From 38-11 sp927435965 (lineage in GTDB: Bacteria > Bacillota > Clostridia > Tissierellales > Dethiosulfatibacteraceae), in the NCBI GenBank assembly GCA_927435965.1, contig CAKMKB010000220.1:1-9442 (forward strand): a stretch of 9,442 nt of DNA, written 5' to 3'. A program made the translations under genes and the position numbers. The notes below the pieces were generated by a model, which saw only the letters and a program-made list of their open reading frames with translations, searched no databases and had not been told where the DNA came from. Shown here piece after piece: positions 1-4,704 of the stretch (position 1 is its first letter; each line of letters begins with the position of its first letter).

Positions 1-89
1 TATAGAAATTCAAATAGGAATAAGATAAAGACTCCTATAAATAAGAATGCTATGATCTGTATTGGTTTAAATATGTCCGGTGTTATCAT
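1..89 (-). CDS. Single-helix membrane microprotein, 3' end outside the window
   Basis: At least 29 codons can be read from an ATG at 89. The start overlaps the stop of the preceding gene in an ATGA arrangement, so translation is probably coupled. The peptide begins MITPDIFKPIQ and continues into an unbroken hydrophobic stretch rich in Ile, Phe and Leu (about residues 11-29), which can be read as one membrane helix. The nearby AAGGTG is a poor ribosome binding site, which also fits coupling. Function is unknown. Its position behind the coat gene suggests a minor virion or assembly membrane protein, similar in size so far to the pVII/pIX class, but nothing visible proves that. Confidence 0.5.
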   Translation of the reverse strand, partial: MITPDIFKPIQIIAFLFIGVFILFLFEFL

Positions 90-163
90 CTTTTCACCTT
101 GTATATATCTGATAAGCCTATGATTGTGATGATTGCAAAGAAGAACGCTGCTATAAGTTCCAT
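86..163 (-). CDS. 25-aa single-helix membrane microprotein
   Basis: A 25-residue frame with an ATG at 163 and a good AGGAG ribosome binding site (169-173) five bases upstream. The peptide has one acidic residue near the N terminus, a hydrophobic core (residues 3-17, Phe and Ile rich) and a basic C-terminal tail YKVKR. That is a short membrane-spanning segment with a positive cytoplasmic end. The start lies inside the previous gene, which it overlaps by 13 bases, and the stop overlaps the next start. Size and topology recall the tiny tip proteins of filamentous phages (about 32-33 aa), but no homology can be claimed from sight. The ribosome binding site and chained overlaps make it a believable gene despite its length. 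Confidence 0.5.
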   Translation of the reverse strand: MELIAAFFFAIITIIGLSDIYKVKR

Positions 164-288
164 AATCTCTCCTTTTTATTGTTTTTTGGGTCATGATACA
201 TGATCATGAAGATGATGATTGAATAGATGCATGCTACAGCGAATCTGTATCTTAGAAAAATGTCTAAGGGTACCTTTATCGGTTCCAT
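151..288 (-). CDS. 45-aa single-helix membrane protein
   Basis: I chose the internal ATG at 288, not the longer open frame reaching back to 474. The upstream part reads through the neighbouring 55-aa gene in another frame and has an implausible His/Cys-rich composition. From 288 the product begins MEPIKVPLDIFLRYR, has a hydrophobic segment (about residues 16-30, with Ile and Met) and ends in a charged Asn/Lys/Glu-rich tail. It overlaps the previous gene by 13 bases and the next by 13 bases. No strong ribosome binding site precedes the ATG, so it probably depends on translational coupling. Function unknown; likely a phage membrane or virion component. Confidence 0.45.
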   Translation of the reverse strand: MEPIKVPLDIFLRYRFAVACIYSIIIFMIMYHDPKNNKKERLWNL

Positions 289-443
289 GAGTTTGAATTC
301 TTGAAGGCATGTTTGAACAGCCTGAACATGTTGTTGTACATGTAAACAATGCCATCGACCAATATCATGATATTGGATGCGAAGATAATGATTACAAATA
401 GGGTTGTTGTGCCATAAATGACAAATTTGATTTCTGGTATCAT
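276..443 (-). CDS. 55-aa single-helix membrane protein
   Basis: Starts at the ATG at 443, which overlaps the stop codon of the upstream gene (ATGA), with a GGAG four bases ahead. Residues about 7-31 are strongly hydrophobic (Thr, Leu, Phe, Val, Ile) and form one membrane helix. The C-terminal half is amphipathic and basic (FRLFKHAFKNSNSWNR) and so is likely cytoplasmic. It is the second gene of a run of five overlapping microproteins behind the coat gene. It matches nothing I recognise. The lack of an N-terminal cleavage motif suggests an uncleaved membrane protein, either a minor coat or an assembly accessory. Confidence 0.5.
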   Translation of the reverse strand: MIPEIKFVIYGTTTLFVIIIFASNIMILVDGIVYMYNNMFRLFKHAFKNSNSWNR

Positions 444-553
444 AATCTCCACGTTCCTTTCTGGCAGAGTTCAATCAATTTAAAGCCTATTAATATGAAT
501 AGCTGTACGATGATAATAACATCAAGATTAAAGTCGGTTATGTTTGTAAACAA
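440..553 (-). CDS. 37-aa single-helix membrane microprotein with a TTG start
   Basis: I place the start at TTG 553 because a strong AAAGGAG lies nine bases upstream and the frame then runs without interruption to a TGA that overlaps the next ATG. The product begins MFTNITDFNLDV. It has a hydrophobic helix (residues about 12-24) and a short basic tail (CQKGTWRL). It is the first gene after the terminator-like hairpin that follows the coat gene. Its leader, GGAGTGATAGCGA, resembles the GGAGCGATAAC leader found before two other phage genes. Function is unknown; length and topology resemble small minor coat proteins of filamentous phages. Confidence 0.5.
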   Translation of the reverse strand: MFTNITDFNLDVIIIVQLFILIGFKLIELCQKGTWRL

Positions 554-574
554 TCGCTATCACTCCTTTTTTAT

Positions 575-611
575 GAAAATGGAGCAAACCTATAATTATT
601 AGATCTGCTCC
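575..611 (-). terminator. Hairpin behind the coat gene, probable partial terminator
   Basis: On the minus strand a 12-bp stem (two G-U pairs) with a 7-base AT loop spans 611-581, beginning GGAGCAG and closing TTTGCTCC. It is followed by a weak U-rich stretch, ATTTTC. It lies 22 bases after the coat stop codon. In Ff phages a strong terminator directly follows the major coat gene and separates high coat expression from the rest. The same position here suggests the same role, but the poor U tract implies read-through. Confidence 0.55.
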
Positions 612-632
612 TTCTGTCTGTGTTCCTGCTGT

Positions 633-887
633 CTAGTTAAAAGCAGATTTTAGGGCTCTGACAATCAAGAACCCAAGGCCGACTCCCATGGAAACGTACA
701 CTACGGGCATCATGGCCGAAAGGATGGCCTGTGCCCAGACGAACATTTCTTGGACATTAAAGTCCAGTACTAGTCCTGGTTCTGTGGTGGGTTCAGCAAA
801 AGCTTGAATCCCTGATGCAACTGCTACTGATGTTCCCAAGGCAACTTTTGTTAATTGTGCCTTTTTCCCCGATAACCAATTTTTCAT
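633..887 (-). CDS. Major coat protein-like preprotein (pVIII type)
   Basis: An 84-aa preprotein. It has a basic N terminus (MKNWLSGKKAQLTK), a hydrophobic stretch (residues 15-28) and a likely signal peptidase site after AFA at residue 31. That leaves a mature chain of about 53 aa. The mature chain starts acidic (EPTTEPG), has one hydrophobic helix (about residues 51-75) and ends basic (RALKSAFN). This acidic / membrane / basic plan at about 50 aa is that of filamentous phage pVIII, where the basic end contacts the DNA inside the virion. AGGAG lies six bases before the ATG. A terminator-like hairpin follows, as in Ff phages. A VirB2-like pilin is the alternative, but the surrounding genes do not support it. 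Confidence 0.65.
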   Translation of the reverse strand: MKNWLSGKKAQLTKVALGTSVAVASGIQAFAEPTTEPGLVLDFNVQEMFVWAQAILSAMMPVVYVSMGVGLGFLIVRALKSAFN

Positions 888-931
888 GTTATACTCCTAA
901 TATTTTATTTTAAGCATTTAAGCTTAATGAC

Positions 932-1291
932 TTATGAGAAGAAAAAGCCTTTGATACCACCTATTATGCTTCCTATAGGGATATGATTGTAGATCATGTA
1001 GATGATCTGGAATACTGTGACTGATAATCCAAAGATGATAAAGGCATAAAAGAGATAATATACTGTTGAGCCTACTAGCCAGTGGAATGTTGCTATAAAT
1101 TGATACCAAGCAATTCCACCACCTATGGAGCCGATTGCAAGATCTTCTGTCATCTGTATGATGGATTCAATGTTTACAGTCAATAAGTCATTGAATGCTA
1201 GCAAAGCATCAACTAATTGTCCGAATACCTCTGTTATCTGTCCAAAAGCTGTTGATAGTCCATCAAACATGTTTGTAATTGAACTGAACAT
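932..1291 (-). CDS. 119-aa membrane protein in the pVI (minor coat) position
   Basis: The N-terminal half (residues 1-50) consists of amphipathic helices with no charge clusters. Residues about 54-70 are Gly/Ile rich. A long hydrophobic helix follows (about 72-100, WLVGSTVYYLFYAFIIFGLS). The C terminus is glycine-rich and ends GFFFS. The ATG follows a GAGGTG ribosome binding site that contains the stop of the pIII-like gene, so the two are translationally linked. In Ff phages gene VI (112 aa, membrane) directly follows gene III, and the two proteins form the terminal cap. Size and order fit that role, though a pVI assignment by sequence alone would be over-reading. A small IR (910-915 / 922-927) sits between this gene and the coat gene. 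Confidence 0.5.
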   Translation of the reverse strand: MFSSITNMFDGLSTAFGQITEVFGQLVDALLAFNDLLTVNIESIIQMTEDLAIGSIGGGIAWYQFIATFHWLVGSTVYYLFYAFIIFGLSVTVFQIIYMIYNHIPIGSIIGGIKGFFFS

Positions 1292-1296
1292 CTATA

Positions 1297-3054
1297 TCAC
1301 CTCTTTAGCTTTTGTTTATTGGTTCTGATGTATTTTTCTATTGGTTTTCCAAGCTTTTCTTTTCGTTTTCTGACTTCTCTATCTGCCTTATATTCTGCGA
1401 ATTGTCTAGAATTAGGATCTCCCCATTTAGCGTTTGCATCCCATTCCTCAAATATGGCATCTTTCTCTATCTCTGTTGAGAAATAAACGGCTCTCTTTGC
1501 GATAAAGCTTCTAAGGATAGCTAGAAGCCTTATGATAGTCATTAAGACTAGGAATCCTGTTATAATTTGCATAAGATTCAAATTGAAACCTGGAATATTC
1601 ACTGTCTTCCACCAATTGATTGTAGCTATCAAGTTAGGATCAGTGAGTAGATAATTTGTTGCCGGGATACCCCGAAAAGCTACCACCAATGCTAGGAAGC
1701 CGATTATAAATTTGAATATATTGATAAGTATCATCAGCAGGAGATTAAGGAAGTTTGGAAGATTAGGAACTCTGAAATTTGTTCCAGGGTTTGTATTGGC
1801 TTCAATATCAGCCAATATTTCTTCCATTGTTGCTGTGTCAACTCTGACATCGACTTGCACATCCACGTTGTTGATTGTCTCAGTTACTCCTTCTATGTCC
1901 CTTGTAATAGTCCCGTCAGGGGCCACTGTTCCAGGTGAGAGCGTGAGGTCTCCTGTTGGTGTGTCTATTCCTGGTAATGGTGCTACAAATGGTTGATGAT
2001 CATCTGGATTAGCTGATGCCGGGTCATAAGTTGGGTTAGCTGTTATTGGGTAGAGTGGAACTTTTGTCGTGTCATCTAAAAAGTCATCTATTGTATTAGT
2101 TGTTCCTCCTGTTGTTTTGCCGAAAAATATAGTTTGAAATGTTTCATCAAGATATATATCATTATTCGATTCAAATATTCCATTTGTTGTTGGTATGTTT
2201 TTGTCAGTATTATATTGCATAACTGATGCAGTTAAAAAATGAACCCAATTACCAGATACCAATCTATATATATTCATTGAAGGCTCTAATTTGTTTCCAA
2301 TAGATGATATAATATTTCTAAAAGGTGCACTTGCTGTAATTAGTGTAGGTTCATTTAATCCATTGTTTCTACAAAACACTATTGCTTGATAAGGTCTTTC
2401 AGTTATTGATATATGTGATTGTGGGTAATTTTCCCATATTGGATATTCATCATCTGGTAATGATTCAGCTTCTTCTGTTATATATCCATCCAATATCAAT
2501 TGATTTGTGAAGAAGTTTATAAACTTTGCTGCTATGTCCCGCATCCCTTGATGCATGAATACTTCTTTTGGTGTTATATTCCCATCTGCTAGATTCATTC
2601 TAGCTTCCATCATGGCTATTCGTTTTTCTTCGAGTGTTAAGCCCATATATTCTGATTGATAAGCTAAATTTTCTTCTATATATGGATCTATTTCTTGTTC
2701 TGTTAAGAGATCCACTCTATCAAATGTTAATGTATATAAAAGTGATGGATATTTCATCAATGTTTGTACCATTTCTGCTGTAGTAAAACTACTTTGAACA
2801 AACATTTCTACTTTATCCTGTACATAATCAGTTATTGGTTCATTAACTGTCATAGCTGATTGCTTCAATGCTGACATAGCTAGCATTGGTAATAGCATTA
2901 CTTTTATAAATCCTACTGCTTTATCCATCAGATCAGCATGTGCTATTTGATTTGATTGCGTCATGCTATTGATGTAGCTTCCTACTGGAGCTGTTATGGT
3001 AATTGTTAGTACGAGAAGGATAATGATGATTGTTTTTATACTTCTTTTTTTCAT
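1297..3054 (-). CDS. Adsorption-protein-like (pIII-type) minor coat protein
   Basis: A 585-aa secreted and membrane-anchored protein. Residues 1-40 form a signal (MKKRS, hydrophobic 8-24, possible cleavage after AHA 38-40). Residues 41-315 form a mostly helical then mixed ectodomain with a single Cys at 228. Residues 315-430 are a Pro/Thr/Gly/Asp-rich linker. Two hydrophobic helices (434-460 and 493-517) anchor the C terminus, followed by a charged cytoplasmic tail (518-585, Lys/Arg/Glu rich). Variable ectodomain, flexible linker and C-terminal anchor are the plan of filamentous phage receptor-binding proteins. AAGGAG lies eight bases before the ATG. The start overlaps the preceding gene by 89 bases. 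The ectodomain coding DNA (about 2100-2940) is much more AT-rich than the linker and anchor, which suggests exchange of the receptor-binding part. The long cytoplasmic tail is unusual for a pIII. Confidence 0.58.
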   Translation of the reverse strand: MKKRSIKTIIIILLVLTITITAPVGSYINSMTQSNQIAHADLMDKAVGFIKVMLLPMLAMSALKQSAMTVNEPITDYVQDKVEMFVQSSFTTAEMVQTLMKYPSLLYTLTFDRVDLLTEQEIDPYIEENLAYQSEYMGLTLEEKRIAMMEARMNLADGNITPKEVFMHQGMRDIAAKFINFFTNQLILDGYITEEAESLPDDEYPIWENYPQSHISITERPYQAIVFCRNNGLNEPTLITASAPFRNIISSIGNKLEPSMNIYRLVSGNWVHFLTASVMQYNTDKNIPTTNGIFESNNDIYLDETFQTIFFGKTTGGTTNTIDDFLDDTTKVPLYPITANPTYDPASANPDDHQPFVAPLPGIDTPTGDLTLSPGTVAPDGTITRDIEGVTETINNVDVQVDVRVDTATMEEILADIEANTNPGTNFRVPNLPNFLNLLLMILINIFKFIIGFLALVVAFRGIPATNYLLTDPNLIATINWWKTVNIPGFNLNLMQIITGFLVLMTIIRLLAILRSFIAKRAVYFSTEIEKDAIFEEWDANAKWGDPNSRQFAEYKADREVRKRKEKLGKPIEKYIRTNKQKLKR

Positions 3055-3250
3055 TTAACAGTCTCCTTAAGGTAGTGATGATGAGGATGTAGGTGATGAT
3101 GAAAATGATGAAGATTGATGTTCTGACGTATTCGGTATACGTCATTTTTTCGATGATCCGGGAGAGGTCGGCTGTTGAGATGATCCGGAGGCTGATGACC
3201 ACAACAGCCAAGTTGACCAGATTGTATATCTTTCGCTTGATGTAGTTCAT
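2966..3250 (-). CDS. 94-aa two-helix membrane protein overlapping the pIII-like gene
   Basis: I take the ATG at 3250; a TTG two codons earlier is also possible, and neither has a clear ribosome binding site. There are hydrophobic segments at residues about 10-27 and 45-60, separated by a charged loop (DLSRIIEKMTYTEY). A long basic, Asn/His/Ser-rich tail follows (residues 62-94). The first 65 codons use GTC and ATC in a way that looks like true coding sequence. The last 29 codons overlap the start of the pIII-like gene in another frame, so the tail composition is dictated by that overlap. It follows the candidate ssDNA-binding gene by 30 bases. Function unknown; an assembly or minor virion membrane protein is plausible. 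Confidence 0.5.
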   Translation of the reverse strand: MNYIKRKIYNLVNLAVVVISLRIISTADLSRIIEKMTYTEYVRTSIFIIFIITYILIITTLRRLLNEKKKYKNNHHYPSRTNNYHNSSSRKLHQ

Positions 3251-3280
3251 CTGCAAAAAGAGATAGCTAAGGTTTTACCC

Positions 3281-3526
3281 TCAGCTTGTTTCCTTTGCAT
3301 ATAGAATGACATTGCCTTGCTTGCTTTTGAAAGCGTCGATTCTGACTGGTATGGAGACTTCTTCGTCTTTCTTGATTCTCTCAAAAGTCTGGAAGTTAAT
3401 GCCAATTTCCTGAGTGCTCTTTGCATCAGGTTGATAGATGACCGCTTTGTGCTGGATCTCTCCGTTGATGTTCGGTTTCTGGTACTTCTCCATGAGTTTG
3501 CCTTTGATGGTCGCAATTATTGCCAT
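3281..3526 (-). CDS. Candidate ssDNA-binding protein (pV-like)
   Basis: An 81-aa soluble protein with alternating short beta-like strands (MAIIATIKGKL, HKAVIYQ, EVSIPVRIDAF, GNVILYAKE), lysine-rich loops and scattered aromatic residues. Length and predicted beta content resemble the 70-90-aa OB-fold proteins that coat filamentous phage ssDNA before packaging, and the position before the structural genes also fits. No diagnostic motif lets me be certain; it could equally be another small phage beta-barrel protein. The ATG is preceded by AAAGGAGCGATAACA, a leader shared base for base over 13 nt with the gene at 3769-4107. The leader can pair with an upstream loop, so translation may be controlled. 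Confidence 0.45.
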   Translation of the reverse strand: MAIIATIKGKLMEKYQKPNINGEIQHKAVIYQPDAKSTQEIGINFQTFERIKKDEEVSIPVRIDAFKSKQGNVILYAKETS

Positions 3527-3527
3527 T

Positions 3528-3589
3528 GTTATCGCTCCTTTAGATTTTTTTTGTATATCAACCCCGAAGCGGATACCTAGAGCGATAAC
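3528..3589 (-). promoter_or_regulatory. Leader of the pV-like gene with an anti-Shine-Dalgarno partner
   Basis: In the minus-strand transcript GAGCGATAAC (3537-3528) carries most of the ribosome binding site and ends one base before the start codon. Its exact complement GTTATCGCTC lies upstream at 3589-3580. Nine of those ten bases are in the loop of the stem formed by 3600-3589 and 3572-3561, so loop and ribosome binding site could form a pseudoknot that blocks initiation. The same 13-base leader occurs before the gene at 3769-4107 (4108-4120). Confidence 0.4.
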
Positions 3590-3600
3590 CGCTAAGGGGT
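3561..3600. repeat. Long imperfect stem-loop
   Basis: Arms 3561-3572 (ACCCCGAAGCGG) and 3589-3600 (CCGCTAAGGGGT) pair at ten of twelve positions with a central 2x2 mismatch and a 16-base loop. No U tract follows on either strand, so it is not an ordinary terminator. It may be part of a phage origin or packaging signal, or the scaffold of the leader pseudoknot. Confidence 0.5.
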
Positions 3601-3608
3601 GATATTAG

Positions 3609-3698
3609 TTAGGGGGGAAGCTGCTTCGATATACTCCATAATTTATTATTTTTTGAGTGATTCTTAGCAGCTTCTGATTTGGTTTTATGTCTGCACAT
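3609..3698 (-). CDS. Possible 29-aa basic peptide in the intergenic region
   Basis: An ATG at 3698 opens a frame of 29 codons whose product starts MCRHKTKSEAAKNHSK, which is basic and hydrophilic, and ends at TAA 3609-3611. There is no good ribosome binding site, only a weak purine stretch (AGAAGCGG). The frame runs through the 9-bp inverted repeat. I give it low weight: length, missing signal and structural DNA all count against it, while composition alone looks protein-like. Confidence 0.15.
   Translation of the reverse strand: MCRHKTKSEAAKNHSKNNKLWSISKQLPP
3617..3674. repeat. 9-bp perfect inverted repeat with a 40-base AT-rich loop
   Basis: GAAGCTGCT at 3617-3625 and AGCAGCTTC at 3666-3674. 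The first arm is itself partly self-complementary (GAAGC-T-GCTTC, 3617-3627), so alternative small hairpins are possible. Purpose unknown; it lies in the hairpin-rich phage intergenic region. Confidence 0.45.
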
Positions 3699-3702
3699 GG
3701 TC

Positions 3703-3719
3703 CGCTTCTCTGAGAGGCG
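3703..3719. repeat. Compact 7-bp hairpin
   Basis: CGCTTCT / AGAGGCG around a three-base loop (one G-U pair on one strand). It is short, stable and not followed by a T run. One of four hairpins grouped in this phage intergenic region. Confidence 0.45.
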
Positions 3720-3746
3720 AGTACAGTTCTATCCTAGATTTGGATT

Positions 3747-3762
3747 GTCCACACGTGTGGAC
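3747..3762 (+). repeat. Perfect 16-bp palindrome, also terminator-like on the plus strand
   Basis: GTCCACACGTGTGGAC reads identically on both strands and is followed on the plus strand by TTTTT. A 6-bp stem with an ACGT loop plus a T tract would act as a weak plus-strand terminator. No plus-strand gene leads into it, so an operator or a phage DNA hairpin is equally likely. It lies just behind the stop of the 112-aa gene. Confidence 0.5.
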
Positions 3763-3768
3763 TTTTTG

Positions 3769-4107
3769 TTATTTTAATGCAGCTAGTTGATCAAGCTGCT
3801 CTAATGCCTTATTGATGTTTTTCCTGCAGACATAGCATTCTTTGTCTGATTCAGATAGTGAATTGTAGTACCTTTGTTCCAGTTCATCTTCTATCAGTTT
3901 GCATATTTCAAAGAGTTTTCTGTTATATGGATCTTCGATTGATTTGCCTTCGATTTCTTTCATAAAGTCAAATTTGTCTTTATGTAAATGATCATCTGGT
4001 AGCTCTGATATAATTCTTGTTAGATAGTCAATATCTTTGCTTGCTATGAATTCGTATGATCTTTCTGTTGTTTCCATGTTATCTAATGGATTATTTAATG
4101 TTTTCAT
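3769..4107 (-). CDS. 112-aa early phage protein of unknown function
   Basis: The first gene transcribed from the minus-strand phage promoter, starting at ATG 4107 with GGAGCGATAAC directly ahead. The product is soluble, helical and acidic in its first two thirds (many Asp/Glu, for example SELPDDHLHKDKFDFMKEIEG). One CxxC pair (CYVC, residues 91-94) occurs near a Lys-rich helix, and the protein ends EQLDQLAALK, which is coiled-coil-like. I do not recognise a family. It is too short for a replication initiator. Its place opposite the repressor suggests an early regulatory or replication-accessory role. Its leader matches that of the pV-like gene, so the two may be controlled at translation by the same factor or structure. 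Confidence 0.6.
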   Translation of the reverse strand: MKTLNNPLDNMETTERSYEFIASKDIDYLTRIISELPDDHLHKDKFDFMKEIEGKSIEDPYNRKLFEICKLIEDELEQRYYNSLSESDKECYVCRKNINKALEQLDQLAALK

Positions 4108-4136
4108 GTTATCGCTCCTTATAACATTTATTTTTA

Positions 4137-4184
4137 ATCAACTAAAGTTTCATTTAAAGAAACTATATTATTATAATAGTTGAT
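4137..4184. promoter_or_regulatory. Nested inverted repeats, candidate XRE repressor operators
   Basis: The outer pair ATCAACTA (4137-4144) / TAGTTGAT (4177-4184) is perfect over 8 bp and its right arm covers part of the minus-strand -10. The inner pair AGTTTC (4146-4151) / GAAACT (4159-4164) is perfect over 6 bp with a 7-base spacer and lies at the start of the phage transcript. Palindromes of this size placed over a phage promoter facing an XRE gene are the expected operators (inference). Confidence 0.5.
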
Positions 4185-4201
4185 ATTAAATAAACTGTCA
4201 A
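4173..4201 (-). promoter_or_regulatory. Promoter of the phage operon
   Basis: On the minus strand TTGACA (4201-4196), a 17-base spacer and TATTAT (4178-4173). This near-consensus vegetative promoter would start transcription near 4166, about 60 bases ahead of the 112-aa gene, with the candidate operators over and just behind it. Confidence 0.65.
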
Positions 4202-4223
4202 GGGTTAATTTCTATATTATAAA
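4195..4223 (+). promoter_or_regulatory. Candidate promoter of the repressor gene
   Basis: CTGTCA (4195-4200), 17 bases, TATAAA (4218-4223). Its -35 uses the same bases as the phage operon -35 on the other strand, so the two promoters would exclude each other. The region is so AT-rich that other -10 choices exist. Confidence 0.35.
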
Positions 4224-4274
4224 CTAATGTTTCTTTTTAATTAAATTAATAATATAATAAATTAGGTGAATAAA

Positions 4275-4643
4275 ATGTTTGGTGATAAGTTAAAATTATT
4301 AAGACAAAAGCATAATATTTTAGCTAAAGATTTAGCTAACTATCTAAATATGAGCAAGTCTTCTTATTCTAAATATGAGAATAATATCTCTAGTCCTAAT
4401 TTAGAAGTTATAAGAGACATTGGTAAATATTTTGGTGTTAGCTTAGATTGGCTTATAAATGATGTAGATGTTCCAGAATTGATTAAAGATCCATGCATTC
4501 AAAAGTATATGAAGCTCAACGAAAGGGGAAAGCTAAAGGCTGAAGTATATGTTGATCTGCTTTTAAATGAACAGGATAACCAATCGGGGGATAGGGACAT
4601 GAAAGAGTTAAAAAAATCGCAAGCCTTGAAGAATACAAGCTAA
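4275..4643 (+). CDS. XRE/Cro-CI type phage repressor
   Basis: The start is ATG 4275, because the GTG nine bases earlier lies inside the AGGTG ribosome binding site. The product is 122 aa. Residues 1-63 are a classic helix-turn-helix domain: MFGDKLKLLRQKHN, then KDLANYLNMSKSSYSKYEN, then NLEVIRDIGKYFGVSLDWLI. The rest is a short helical region, probably for dimerisation, with no peptidase domain, so induction by RecA-type self-cleavage is not expected. It faces the phage operon and most likely keeps it silent. The C terminus is odd: a run of seven A's (4610-4616) leads either to the stop at 4643 or, one base back, into a further 26 well-formed codons ending at 4696. Confidence 0.8.
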   Translation: MFGDKLKLLRQKHNILAKDLANYLNMSKSSYSKYENNISSPNLEVIRDIGKYFGVSLDWLINDVDVPELIKDPCIQKYMKLNERGKLKAEVYVDLLLNEQDNQSGDRDMKELKKSQALKNTS

Positions 4644-4696
4644 GGAAGAAATTCAAGTTTAACAATAGGTATCTTGAATTTGTTGATTATGACTAG
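4616..4696 (+). other. Frameshifted coding extension of the repressor, or remnant of a small ORF
   Basis: In the -1 frame from the A7 run, 26 codons read IASLEEYKLRKKFK..., ending EFVDYD, then TAG at 4694-4696. The frame has no start codon of its own, since an upstream TAG closes it. A AAA AAA is a valid slippery heptamer in the repressor frame. The stop abuts the AGGGG ribosome binding site of the next gene, a typical operon junction, which suggests that this was or is translated. A 9-bp inverted repeat (4649-4657 / 4673-4681) lies inside it. Confidence 0.4.
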
Positions 4697-4704
4697 GGGT
4701 TATT

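Larger units (their letters stand above)
3527..3768. other. Hairpin-rich intergenic region, candidate phage origin or packaging region
   Basis: These 242 bases hold no convincing gene but several inverted repeats: a long stem (3561-3600), a 9-bp perfect repeat (3617-3625 / 3666-3674), a 7-bp compact hairpin (3703-3719) and a perfect 16-bp palindrome (3747-3762). In filamentous phages the replication origins and packaging signal are sets of hairpins in the main intergenic region, so this is the best candidate in the window for that role. That is inference: no nicking motif can be named without the replication protein. Confidence 0.35.

Noticed and set aside
289..474. Longer open frame ahead of the 45-aa microprotein (reaching 107 aa)
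   Set aside because: It runs opposite in frame to the convincing 55-aa gene and has an odd His/Cys/Gln-rich composition and no ribosome binding site; only the part from ATG 288 is kept.
633..887. Coat-like protein as a VirB2-type conjugation pilin
   Set aside because: Signal peptide and helix plan would allow it, but no other conjugation gene is visible and the mature length and charge pattern fit pVIII better.
910..927. 6-bp inverted repeat between the 119-aa gene and the coat gene as a terminator
   Set aside because: Short stem, no U tract on the transcribed strand, and the coat ribosome binding site follows at once.
1712..1996. 94-aa plus-strand frame inside the pIII-like gene
   Set aside because: Antisense to the linker coding region; Ser/Thr/Val-rich product without ribosome binding site.
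3074..3120. Runs of GATGAT resembling a microsatellite
   Set aside because: They are ATC (Ile) codons of a membrane helix read on the other strand.
3247..3516. 89-aa Arg/Ser-rich frame on the minus strand
   Set aside because: A shadow of the 81-aa pV-like gene; the extreme Ser/Arg/Lys composition is typical of an out-of-frame reading.
4266..4274. GTG start of the repressor
   Set aside because: The GTG is part of the AGGTG ribosome binding site for ATG 4275.
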